A program made the position numbers and the translations under genes. The notes beneath the pieces were generated by a model that had not been told where the DNA came from, ran no database searches, and saw only the letters and a list, made by a program, of their open reading frames with translations. A DNA stretch of 64,000 bases from Thecaphora thlaspeos (taxonomy: Eukaryota; Basidiomycota; Ustilaginomycetes; Urocystidales; Glomosporiaceae): positions 868,001-932,000 of the forward strand of contig UWYS01000005.1 of NCBI GenBank assembly GCA_900291925.1, written 5' to 3'. How positions within the stretch are numbered: position 1 is the stretch's first letter; every line of letters begins with the position of its first letter. Positions 1 to 9,463 of the stretch are shown here, piece after piece.

Positions 1-242
1 CTGGTGTGGCACATCGTGCAGCCAATATACCTCGGTCGTCGCCTTCCGTCCGTGTAAAGGCTTTGCTCCGCCGAGCAGCTGCCAAGAGCGAGGTTCCCAC
101 CGAGCTTTTCGCTGCAGCCACAGCCTCCGCGACCGCTCAGTCCAGGCTCCCACCCAGCCTCGACTCGTACCTCGGTATCCTTTACAGGCTCTGCCCGCTT
201 CCGTCTGCCGCCTCTCGAACGCGTTGCTGATTTTGCAACAAG
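1..242. other. 5' flank of the TFIIA gamma gene
   Basis: This is the leader and promoter side of the first gene. Short open frames are present, but none resembles a known protein and none joins the downstream exon. I see no RNA gene here. Confidence 0.4.
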
Positions 243-850
243 ATGGCCACTCGAAGCCAGTACTACGAGCTGTACCGCCGGAGCAGGTGAGATCCCGACC
301 TGAATCACCCTCTTCCTCCTCCGTTAACTCCCCTTTAGCCGCTGTAGCGGCCTCGCCCCTGTGTAGCGGCCTGCTGATTTCATCTTGTAACGCTATTGCC
401 CTCCGCCTCTCGACGCTCGGCAGCATCGGCATGCAGCTCACCGACGCTCTCGATGAGCTGATTCAGTCCGGCCACGTCAACCCAGTCCTGGCGATGCGCG
501 TCCTCAACGAGTTTGACAAGGCCATCGCCTCGAACCTCTCGAAGAACGTCAAGGCCAAGAGCCAGCTCAAGGTGAGTACATGAGGTCACTCCACCGACGT
601 TTGTCGCTTCGCTCTCTTGTCCTGTTTGGATTGCTCTGGAGACTCAAATCGATCCCTCCTTACCCTGCCCCCTTTCCCTTGCCGTGACGCCTACGTACGG
701 TAGGGCCATCTGCGAGACTACAGGCTGTGCGACGAGGTGTGGACGTTCCGCGTCCAAAATGCTACACTCAAGCTCGACAACTCCGAGATCCTCGATGTCG
801 AGAAGGTCAAGATTGTGGCGTGCAAAATGGCCGAGGGTCCGGGCAAGTAG
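243..850 (+). CDS. TOA2: Transcription initiation factor IIA small (gamma) subunit
   Basis: Small subunit of TFIIA, which stabilises TBP on the TATA box in RNA polymerase II initiation; it acts in the nucleus. Exons are 243-286, 424-571 and 704-850, giving 112 residues, the usual family size. The N-terminus reads MATRSQYYELYRRSSIG and joins across intron 1 to a helical block (TDALDELIQSGHVNP, then LAMRVLNEFDKAI). The last exon holds the beta-barrel part (YRLCDEVWTFRVQNA, then VEKVKIVAC), ending in TAG. Both introns have GTGAG donors and CAG/TAG acceptors and keep the phase. The YYELYRRS..G start matches yeast Toa2 closely, which fixes both the start codon and the first acceptor. No damage is visible. 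Confidence 0.93.
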
Positions 851-2286
851 AGGGGCGCTTCGCGTAGTGACGGGCAGCGTCACCGCGGCGCGTCCTTCGG
901 AGTCCGGCGGCGGCTGGTTGTTGGTGGGAAGGCGAGACAGGCTCGACCTCGCCGCGCTGAAGCACAAGGAACGAGCAGGAGTGGCGACGGCGGCGGCAGC
1001 GAAGTCAACGACATATCTTTTCCCATTTGGTTCGCGGGGTCGATGATGCGACCCATAAGCCGTGTCTGAGGACCGGGGAAATGACTGGCAAAAACGACGA
1101 CGTAAACCGCCTGCCGATGCATGCCTAACGCCCTGATAAGATAGAGGGTTGGGCGGGCAAGGAGGAAGTGATGATGTCTTGGCCCGTTATCGACTGCCGG
1201 ACTGGACCTCACGCCACTCTACCGTGCCAGGCGAAGCATCTGTCCTGCGTGTCCCTTGTCCTTGTCCGGCCACGAGGACCGACATGGTTGCCAACGACGA
1301 CGAGCAGAAGGTATCGTTTGTGAACTTGTGAAGGGCAGGCATCACCTGAATGCTCCAAAGTACGTCCAGGCATAACGCTCCTACGTCCAGAGCTGCAAGG
1401 CGCATTCCATCGCCAGTCTCCCCTTGGCCTCTTTGCTCTCCTCGCCTTTGCTCCTTAATCGCCCAAACTTACTTCCCCTTTGCTCCCCCTCATCCCTCCC
1501 CCCTCTCCTGCCTCCTCTTGCTCAGCCCATCTACCGCCATCGACGCGAGTACTCCAGCAGAGTCAGCCTAACAACGCCCAAAGCCCCCACTTTTCCTCGC
1601 TCGCACAAACATCAGCGCACGGCAACGGCGGATGCCTGCTGCCTACAGCCTGCATGGAGCCTCCACCGCCAGGAATGCCTCTGGCGGCCATTGGAACCCC
1701 TTTGCACGCACCTTGCAAGAGGCGCGATGGCCTCGCCGCTCGATCTGGTCGACGCAGCCTCCATAGTCGGTCTAAGTGGCTAGCTAGCGTGCAAGACGAC
1801 CAGCATGCTCAACGCTTCAACGCACGCCTCCAACACACAGCCCCCCCTCTGGCCACACCCCCTCCTGTCCACCCATCCCCACGTAGACACGATCGACGCT
1901 GTGTTGATCCGTCTCGTTGGTGCCGATGCAGCAAAATGATTCACATTGCCCGCCGTCGACCAGCTTGCCCTGATGGTTGACCTCCCTCACTTCCTCTTCC
2001 CTCGTTACGCCCTCCATCTTTCCTTGCTTCTACACCTTCGTCATCCCGTCCCGACCAATTCTCCTTCTTATTCATCAGCATCACTCTACCTCTTCTATCT
2101 GCTATCCTACGTATCCAGCTCCCGTCAGCCGCGCCATACCATCGCGCTCACGACACGCCACCCTCTTCGACCCACGCCACTCGCCAGCAGACACTTCACA
2201 CAGGCTACAGCCGCCGTTCGGTACCGTAGCTTCATCGCCAGGCCACCCTGCTCATTTTCCGGCAGCACACGCCCCGCCAGCGCGAC

Positions 2287-2322
<36 letters not shown>

Positions 2323-2379
2323 TGATCGCTCCCTCGTGTCGCCCGCGCTCCAGCCCAGCGGCCTTTTGGTCTTGACAAG
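851..2379. other. Intergenic region with pyrimidine-rich stretch and a GAC/CGA microsatellite
   Basis: About 1.5 kb lies between the TFIIA gamma stop and the next start codon. Several open frames cross it, but they are low-complexity and P/S-rich with no recognisable family. The 3' part is C/T-rich, as expected for a fungal promoter and leader. A perfect trinucleotide run (CGA)n lies at about 2288-2321, just before the next gene. I see no convincing gene. Confidence 0.4.
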
Positions 2380-4686
2380 ATGCCCAGAATCCCTGTCCGA
2401 GTGGAGCCGTACAGCTCACCCTCTCGCCAGCATCGCCACTACAAGAACAAGCGCGACCAGGTATTGCGCGCCCTCGGAAAAGCCGCCTACATCAATGGCA
2501 GCCACTTTGCCATCATGTGGGTCTCGGCCCGCGGCGACGTCGAGACATACGCCAGCGAGGCGCTACAGAGCAGACTCGACGATTGGTTCGTCAAGGGCGG
2601 CATCGCAGAAGAGGCCAAGGATCTCGTCACCGGCAGTGCGCACCCGAGCGGCCACAATCCCTTCGGCGAATCCTCATCACGACGCGGGAGCGGCGTCCGG
2701 CAAGAAGAGCTCTCCGACAAAGAGGACCAGGGCGACGAAGCCTCCGATCAACGGGCCTCGCCGTCGCCGGAACGCAACGGCTTCCACCTCCTAGACTCTA
2801 GCAGCGACGACCCTTTTCTTGATAATCCAGGGGCCGCTCACTCCAACTTTGGCGCTACCAAGCTCGAGAGGGCGCTTCGATCAAACCGTAAAGCAATTGC
2901 TCCCCTCGACACCAGTATGGCTAACAATCTCTACCTCCGCTCGAAGGAGGCCGACAACCGACGCGACTCCCTGGCCGTCCCATCGGGCGACCTCGGCGAG
3001 TTCGCCCAACCTCCCAAATCTGCGCCACTGCCTTCCAACGAGTTCCGCGACGCCCTATCAAGCGGACCGCGCACCTCGACGCCGCACAACACACGTCTCG
3101 GCCTCTCGCGCACCGCTTCCAACAGCCATCCGCCGCAGTTCGACATCCGCCTAGAGAACGAGACCGCCCGCACCGCCTTTTTGGAGCTGCGCTTCGGCCA
3201 GTTACAGCAGAGCGTCTGCAAGACGGTGGCGAAAGCATGGATCAAGATCATCGAGCCAAAGAAGCAGACGCGTTGCCCGTACAACAAGGGCGAGGAGGGC
3301 AAGCCGACGTGGTGGCCCGAAGGCGTCCGGCACAAGGAACCCGACCATCTCATGAAGCCCGAGCGGCACTCGCTGCTCCTGACCATCCTGCGATCACCCA
3401 AGGTCCAGGTGGCCAGGCTGCAGCTGGCGACGGCTGAGGTGGTGGCCCTGATCAAGGCCGACAAGGTCAGCCTGCTGATGGACGTCTACCGCATCGCCAG
3501 AGAGGAGGAAAAGATGCGCGAGGCCAAGGTCGACGTGGACACACCCATGACGGTCGGCGTCTCGAATCTCGACGGCTGGTCGGAAGTGGAGCAAGGACCG
3601 ACCTCGGATGGCCTTCATATTGCGCGATCCGCCTCTCCCGAGCCCAAAGAAAAGGCCAGCATCGGCATTTCGGCCAAGAAGCGCACGCTCGCACAGACGA
3701 CCATGTCCCGATCTGTGTCGACATCCGCCGTCACGGCTAACAAGCGTCGATCGATCGCCGTGCCCAACGAGGCTTCCAAACTGGGACCTGGCGGAGAGAC
3801 CATGGCGCGGACGGCATCCGCCTTCAACGTCGCCACCACCAGCGAATGGGCGCTTCCCGACTCGGAGCAAGATGCCCTCCGACAGCAGCAGCAGGCCAAC
3901 GCACAAGCGGCGTCGGTGGCAGCCTCGATGGCGGCTGCGTCCGGCAACATGTCCTCGCAATACGACCACGCAGCCAGCTATCAGCAGGTGCACGGCCTCG
4001 TCACGCCGCTGACCGGCAGCACGCAGCTGATGGATCCCGCCTACATGGCCGCAGCCGCCTCCAATCCTAGCGATCTCGCGTAGTACCAGTACCCCAACAT
4101 GTACTACGGCCAGCACGACATTCAGGCGGGCCGAAACGGCCAGGGCGCGCTGTTTGCCTATCCGGAGATGGGTCAGCACCATCCCGGCGGCCCGCACGCA
4201 CAGACACTGGGCTCGGCGACGGCGCTAGGCCTCCACGACGTACCGGTTCCCAATGAACATGGCTGGAACGCCGTCGGGCAGCTGCCAATGCAAGGCAACC
4301 AGCTCAACGCCGTCGACCTCGGCGACATGAGCCAGCCGCACTGGTCTGCCCACGGCACGCCCTCCGCCCACAACGCTGGCGATGCGTCGTTCAACACCAG
4401 CTTCGACTCGGGCGGCCCGCGCACCCCTAGCCCGGTAGACGGACAGCTGAGACTCAATCTCGGCACGCATCATGACAGCCACCAGCATCAGCAACACCAA
4501 CAGCATCACCAGCAGAATCACCAAAACGCACCAGCAGCAAACAGCAACGCCAACGGCGGCAAGCTCGAGCCTAGCATGGCGTCGTATACCATGGCTGGCC
4601 TCGATCTGATGCATGGCATGATGCAGGACCAAAATGCCGTCAACTTCGACGTCTGGGTGCGATCGCAGACGATGCCACGGCAGTAG
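2380..4686 (+). CDS. Regulator-like protein with weak MADS-like N-terminus; in-frame TAG at 4081
   Basis: Long single-frame gene of unrecognised family. Residues about 20-65 (KNKRDQVLRALGKAAY, then FAIMWVSARGDVETYASEAL) weakly resemble the second half of a MADS box: basic helix, hydrophobic strand, SxxGxxxxYAS. This is only a suggestion. The remainder is low-complexity, rich in S, P, A and Q, with a Q/H tract near the end (4477-4530), typical of fungal transcriptional regulators. A TAG at 4081-4083 interrupts the frame, but the same frame stays open with the same style to a TAG at 4684-4686. The codon sits in a QY-repeat context (A-stop-YQYP), so a CAG-to-TAG change fits. Alternatively, an in-phase 96-nt intron 3988-4083 (CAG/GTGCAC donor, TAG acceptor) would remove the stop, giving 736 residues, though its sequence looks coding. 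Confidence 0.6.
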
Positions 4687-5308
4687 CGACGTGTTCGCCG
4701 CCCGTTCCTTCATTCGCTTGTTCGTTCGTGATGCGGCGGCGAGAGCGCGCACAATCTCCCCACCCGCTCCTGCGCAGGTTGATCGTCGCGACCTCGCTGT
4801 CACCACGGTCCTCTCTCTTCTACTCTCACCTTACCACTGCTTCCATATTGGAACACCCCTTATTCCTTCTATCATCGCGCCCCCGTCCTCACCGTGCGTT
4901 CTCATGTTCTGCTGTCACTGTTTGTCCAAGATCGATCGGATCTTACCCTACTCTGATTATACCACTCATCCCCGTCCCCGTCTTCCGACGCATCTTCGTG
5001 AGGCCTCCACCCATTTGGTCCTATACTTCCCATCGTTCTTACCATCATCATCATATCATCTTATCTCACCGCCTTACACCCTGCCACACTATGCCGCTTC
5101 TTTGTCATTGCCCTGCCTCTGCTCTCTAATCACAGGCCACTGCTGTTGCACGATCTTACGCTCACCGCTCATGCTCTCAAAACCTCGAGATAGCTCTGTG
5201 GAAGCTTGGTAGAGAGGGTGAAGTTCAATTTGTTGGACGGTAGTCCCCGTGTCATTGCTCGATCTGGGAGCTTCGACGGATAAGGGCGATGAAGGCGTAC
5301 AAGCAAGA
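4687..5308. other. Intergenic region between convergent genes
   Basis: About 620 bp separates the regulator-like gene from the convergent CRAL-TRIO gene. It is C/T-rich on the + strand and holds no recognisable protein. It probably contains both 3' untranslated regions. Confidence 0.4.
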
Positions 5309-8300
5309 TCACTTCCAAGACTCGCGCAGCGCCTGGACCTGTGCGGCAATCGTGTGCCACCCCTGCGGCCCCTGGTCCCGGCAGTCGTAGGCTCGCATGC
5401 CGGCCGGAGCGTCAGTTTGAGACGAGGGACCACCCCGTTCCGATGCTTGTCGCCGGAGGCCCGCAAAAACGGTGTCGATCCCAGCATCGTTTTCGCCGCC
5501 GCTACCTTGCTCCGGGCAGAGGGCCGAAACGACGACGAAGCCGGAACTGCGTCGGACCTTGTCGAGCTCCACCAGGGCCGAGGCGCCGTCCTCGCGCGGC
5601 GCCTCGGGAGCGCCGGAGGATTGGACGAGGATCTCGAAGTGGCAGTCGCAGGCGAGTGCGCGCGGGATCGCCCATCTACCGCTGTTACGCGAGTATTCGA
5701 GGACACGACGCACATCGAAGCTCGCCACGTCGCCGAGCGTTGCAACGAACGACAGAATGGTGTCCTCCATCTCCTCGTGGCTGTGTCGCCCTTCCAGCTG
5801 ACGCGAAGGGAGGATGAGGTGGACAAGATAATAGGGCGAGAGCGCCGTGAGAAGGACCCGGAGCCCATCGACGGAAGTTGCTTCGGATCGATCGAAGGAC
5901 GGCGCGAGGGAGAGCGACATTGTGGATCGCTTTGCGTTCTTGCCCGGCGCCTTTGTCGAGCTGCGCCCGCCTGAAGGGTCTGGATTGCGACGGTTGGAAT
6001 CATCGTCTTCGTCGCCTCCGTCGCCCTTGCCACCTTGCTTACCATACTGAGTGTAGAGGTAGACGCCTAGGGAGGCCAGCACGAGCGCGCTGCCAGCTAG
6101 GGCGAGAGGGGTGCTCCGCGAACGACTGTTGCGTCCACCCGAGTTGCCACCGGCACTCGTCTTGGGTCCCAGCCTCTCGCGGACGTGCAGCCCGGTCCAA
6201 GTTGCCCGACGACTCTCGGGCCGAGCGGAAGGGCTGGGGATGCTGACGCGGCGTACCTCGATGCTCTCGTCCGCTCGCAACACATCCTGCCCCAAAGGCA
6301 GAGAGCCTTTCACAAGGCCTTCACGAGGCAAGAGCGACGACAGGACCGCCGAGATCTGCGCCAATATGCATCGTAGCCCGGACGGCCTCAGCAGGCCGAC
6401 TAGGACAGAGACGTAGAGCAGCTTCAACTGCAGCGATCGCCACGACCAGGACTTGGTCTGCGAGAGCTCGCCCTTCGTCAGAGCTCCACGGGCCCGATTC
6501 CGCTCCTCTGCCAGCCTCCAGAGCCGATCGCCGTCAGTCGCATCCTCTCCGGCAACGCTCATCGTGCGGGAAATCCCTTTCCAGGCGACAATTGCTTTCC
6601 ATCGCACCCCTCGGTGGAAGGCCAACAAGCGCAGGACGAAGAGGTACGTCAGCGTTCTCATCAAGTCCCGCTTCCGTCGTCGCACGTGGAGATGCTGGGG
6701 CGTGCTGCCGGCTCCGAGGCTAAAACGATGGACGTCATCGCCGGCGGACGTGGCTGTCTGTGAGGGAGCGCCAACGTAGGCGGGATAACCGAAGAAAGGG
6801 TTGGTGGCGTTGTAAGGCGAAACGTGACCAGCCCTGCCCTCGTACTTGCGACTCCGCTGCGACAGGAAGCGGTGCTGCGGAACGGCGGATCGGAAGATGG
6901 GTGGTTCTCCAAGAAGAGGGACCTGCAGCTGAGGCGAGCCAGGGTCGATGTAGGTGATTGTGGAAATATGTTCCTCCACGTCGTCATTGCCCTTTTCCGC
7001 CTCGTCGCGATGATCCTTCTCTGCTTCCTGGAACGCCGCCGACGACGATGAGAGACGACGGCCCTTTCTCCAGCGAGACAAAAGACCACCCTGGCTCGCT
7101 CCGCCCAAGGCCTGATCGGTTTGGGATGGGCTTGCAGGAGGCTTGGCGCCATCCTTGCCACTCGCCTCGCTCTCGCTCTCACTCGGGAGTTGGTCATCCC
7201 CGTCGCCCTCGACGCTCTGCAGGGCGAAGCTGCGCGACGTCCCAATCCGTCGAACGGGCGACAGGGACCGTCCAGCGCCGGGCGACCCAAAATGGACGTG
7301 TTTTGCTTCGACGCCGCGTCTGCCGCGGACTGCGGGACTTCTGCCGCCGTATGGTGTGGCGACCGGCGAGAGGCCCGCCGTGTTTACCGTCAGACCAAGC
7401 GCCGCCGAGTCCTCGACGCGTAGGTCCGACGCCGAACGCTGACGAGCAGAGGGCTCGCCTCGCGTCATCTGCAAGCGGCGCAACTTGCTTGCGGCGCTCG
7501 GCGTCATCCTCAGGCCGGACGAGGCCCTGGGACTCTGATCGCCGCGAGGGGTGGGCGGTCCGCTGTGACTCGGTGTGATGGGGCGGCTGGCCCACGGTGT
7601 TCCCGCGGCGCTATAGAAGACCTCATAGATACTCTCGTACGAGCTGTTGCGGCTCAAGCCGCGCTGCTGGCTGCGTGCGACGTCGGGGGTAGCTACGGGA
7701 CTGGAGTAGGCCGACGACGATCCCCTCTTGGGCCTGCCCCACTTGCGCAGAACATCGTTGGACGCTGCGTCCATCTCTACGTCGAGATCTCCGCCGTACA
7801 TCTTGGGGATCCTGGCTGCGTCGAAGTGCTCGCGCAGCTCGTCGTGCGAGGGGAAAAAGATGCGGGCGAGTGCCTGTTGTGGGAGAACACGTTTTGCGAC
7901 GGCCCACATACCGGCGTGAACCCAGCCGTAGTGGAGGAGGTAGACGGCGCCGACCATGCCGGGGAAGTGATTCTTGAGAAGGTCGAGGAGGAAGGGGAGG
8001 AGCTCGAGCTCGAGATTGGCCATGCCGGAGCCGGCCAGGTCGACGGCGATTACGGCCTGTATGACGGTTGCCTGAGAGTCTGGCGCTGCGGTGCTTGCGC
8101 CTGTGCCGTGTTTGTCGTGGCGGGAGCGAAGGTTGAGGTGGGCAATGTACCTCCTGAGAACCTCGATGCAGACGACGATGTACTCCTTGAGCTCATCGAG
8201 GGTGTTTTGTTGTGTGCGCTCTACGGAGCGGAGATTGATGACGCCGCAAGGTCTGCCGAAGCGGTCGATGAAGCTCGAGTTTGACCAAAAGAGGGGCGGA

Positions 8301-8662
8301 TTGGGGCGTGGGGGCGAGACGTAGAGGGGGTGCAGCGAGGCGAGCGAGAGGAGGTCGAGGTCGGTCTTTATGCGCCAGGCGAGGGAAGCCTCTAAAAGGG
8401 AGAGTGCGTGCTGGTGCTGGTAGCGAGACCTCCTGTAGAAGCGAAAGAGGGTGGCATCGTCTTGGAGAAAGGCGGCGACGCGTGCGCAGCCCTCTTGCTG
8501 GAGGTCGAGCTGGTCTGCGAGCGTAGGGAGGAGCTGCTCGGAAGCGAGCTGGAAGAGGTGGTGTACGTCATCGGCGTGTTCGTGGTACTTTTGCTGTAGC
8601 TCCTGGTGCTTATGCAACACTGCGGGTGCGTGTTTGGAGCGCTTGGCAGCGACGGAGGGCAT
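5309..8662 (-). CDS. CRAL-TRIO (Sec14-like) domain protein with long disordered middle and C-terminal membrane segment
   Basis: Intronless protein of 1117 residues. The N-terminal third is a Sec14-type lipid-binding module. A helical CRAL-TRIO-N part (about residues 35-105, ending in ASLAWRIKTDLD) is followed by the CRAL-TRIO barrel (about 120-295), with the landmarks FIDRFGRPCGVINLRSVE, VIAVDLAGSGMANLE, NHFPGMVGAVYLLHYGWVHAG and a final RIPKMYGGDLD. The rest is S/R/P-rich and probably disordered, with hydrophobic stretches around a LTYLFVLRLLAF block and a clear membrane segment (LALAGSALVLASLGVYLYTQ). A more ordered C-terminal region follows. The family binds phosphatidylinositol or other lipids and often works at membrane contact sites; the specific ligand is unknown. 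The size is far above Sec14 itself (about 300). The ATG at 8662 is the first in a frame running straight into the domain. Confidence 0.8.
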   Translation of the reverse strand: MPSVAAKRSKHAPAVLHKHQELQQKYHEHADDVHHLFQLASEQLLPTLADQLDLQQEGCARVAAFLQDDATLFRFYRRSRYQHQHALSLLEASLAWRIKTDLDLLSLASLHPLYVSPPRPNPPLFWSNSSFIDRFGRPCGVINLRSVERTQQNTLDELKEYIVVCIEVLRRYIAHLNLRSRHDKHGTGASTAAPDSQATVIQAVIAVDLAGSGMANLELELLPFLLDLLKNHFPGMVGAVYLLHYGWVHAGMWAVAKRVLPQQALARIFFPSHDELREHFDAARIPKMYGGDLDVEMDAASNDVLRKWGRPKRGSSSAYSSPVATPDVARSQQRGLSRNSSYESIYEVFYSAAGTPWASRPITPSHSGPPTPRGDQSPRASSGLRMTPSAASKLRRLQMTRGEPSARQRSASDLRVEDSAALGLTVNTAGLSPVATPYGGRSPAVRGRRGVEAKHVHFGSPGAGRSLSPVRRIGTSRSFALQSVEGDGDDQLPSESESEASGKDGAKPPASPSQTDQALGGASQGGLLSRWRKGRRLSSSSAAFQEAEKDHRDEAEKGNDDVEEHISTITYIDPGSPQLQVPLLGEPPIFRSAVPQHRFLSQRSRKYEGRAGHVSPYNATNPFFGYPAYVGAPSQTATSAGDDVHRFSLGAGSTPQHLHVRRRKRDLMRTLTYLFVLRLLAFHRGVRWKAIVAWKGISRTMSVAGEDATDGDRLWRLAEERNRARGALTKGELSQTKSWSWRSLQLKLLYVSVLVGLLRPSGLRCILAQISAVLSSLLPREGLVKGSLPLGQDVLRADESIEVRRVSIPSPSARPESRRATWTGLHVRERLGPKTSAGGNSGGRNSRSRSTPLALAGSALVLASLGVYLYTQYGKQGGKGDGGDEDDDSNRRNPDPSGGRSSTKAPGKNAKRSTMSLSLAPSFDRSEATSVDGLRVLLTALSPYYLVHLILPSRQLEGRHSHEEMEDTILSFVATLGDVASFDVRRVLEYSRNSGRWAIPRALACDCHFEILVQSSGAPEAPREDGASALVELDKVRRSSGFVVVSALCPEQGSGGENDAGIDTVFAGLRRQASERGGPSSQTDAPAGMRAYDCRDQGPQGWHTIAAQVQALRESWK

Positions 8663-8984
8663 GGCGTGGGTGGTGGTGTGGTGGTTGACGACGGCAAGAT
8701 GGGAGACGTGTGCGATGGCGGTGACGTGGTTGCTTGTGTGGCTGCGTGGCGTGGCGTGGCGTGGCGGGTATGGGGTAGGAGTGTGAGGTTGAGTCGGTGC
8801 TGTGGCTTGTTAGGGTGCGGACGCTGCGGGGGTGAGTGTTACAAAGGAGAATGGGGGAAGGGAAGATGGATGGATGCGATGCGATGCGAACGGTGGTGAG
8901 CGGCGAGAGAGAAGCGCCCATTTATTCTTAGTTGCGCTTGAAAGGTGGCCTTTCGCACCGGCCTCTTTGTGCCATCCGAGTCCC
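8663..8984. other. Promoter side of the CRAL-TRIO gene
   Basis: About 320 bp is upstream of the CRAL-TRIO start and before the dehydrogenase remnant. It contains a short GTGGC repeat cluster near 8740-8765. No gene is seen. Confidence 0.35.
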
Positions 8985-9243
8985 GGGCCTCGCCAGCGCG
9001 CGTGGACCCTGCACGCTGCCGACGTTGTTCTTCTGGATTCCTCTGCTCTCCAGCCCTACCCTCTCTGGCCACGTCACCGGCGTCGTGCTGAGCGTCGACG
9101 GCGGCATGGAAGGTGAGTACGCCCTCTTGCCTCAAACCTCTTCTCGAGCCCCCGTCTCCCATCTCGTGGCTGATCCGCGTGCCGTCCGCTGCATTTCGAC
9201 AACGACCCAAACAGGACGCTGCCTCTACCCGTCTCGGGCCTAG
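8985..9243 (+). pseudogene. 3' fragment of a short-chain dehydrogenase/reductase (SDR) gene, frameshifted
   Basis: Only the end of an SDR is left. The block SGHVTGVVLSVDGGMEG is the conserved SDR C-terminal motif (family: VTG..L.VDGG). Just upstream, AADVVL lies in a different frame from FWIPLLSSPTLSGHVTG; together they match the usual DVVLFL.S..SS.VTG block, which implies a +1 frameshift near 9030. After GGMEG a canonical intron (GTGAGTAC at 9113 to CAG at 9214) joins a nine-codon last exon ending in TAG at 9241-9243, so the splice signals have survived. The Rossmann glycine motif and the YxxxK active site are absent from the window. It is a truncated relic, convergent with RDH54. Confidence 0.6.
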
Positions 9244-9463
9244 ATCGTTCCACACGGGGCCGCACCCGCCGTGGTACACCTTCCCTTGCCCAGCTTAGTA
9301 GGCGACTGCCGTCCGCACAAGCTGCAAGTCCGTCGGCCATCAATGCTCCCGGACATCTGCTTCGCCCGAGGATCGAGCGCGTCGCCCGCCATTGCCAATT
9401 AAACGATAGATAGCCGAGTGAATGAGCTGGTAGTGTAGAATTGCAGAACGCGAAGGGATGCGT

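Noticed and set aside
1284..1331. Short peptide MVANDDEQKVSFVNL as a possible exon
   Set aside because: No partner exon in phase and no similarity.
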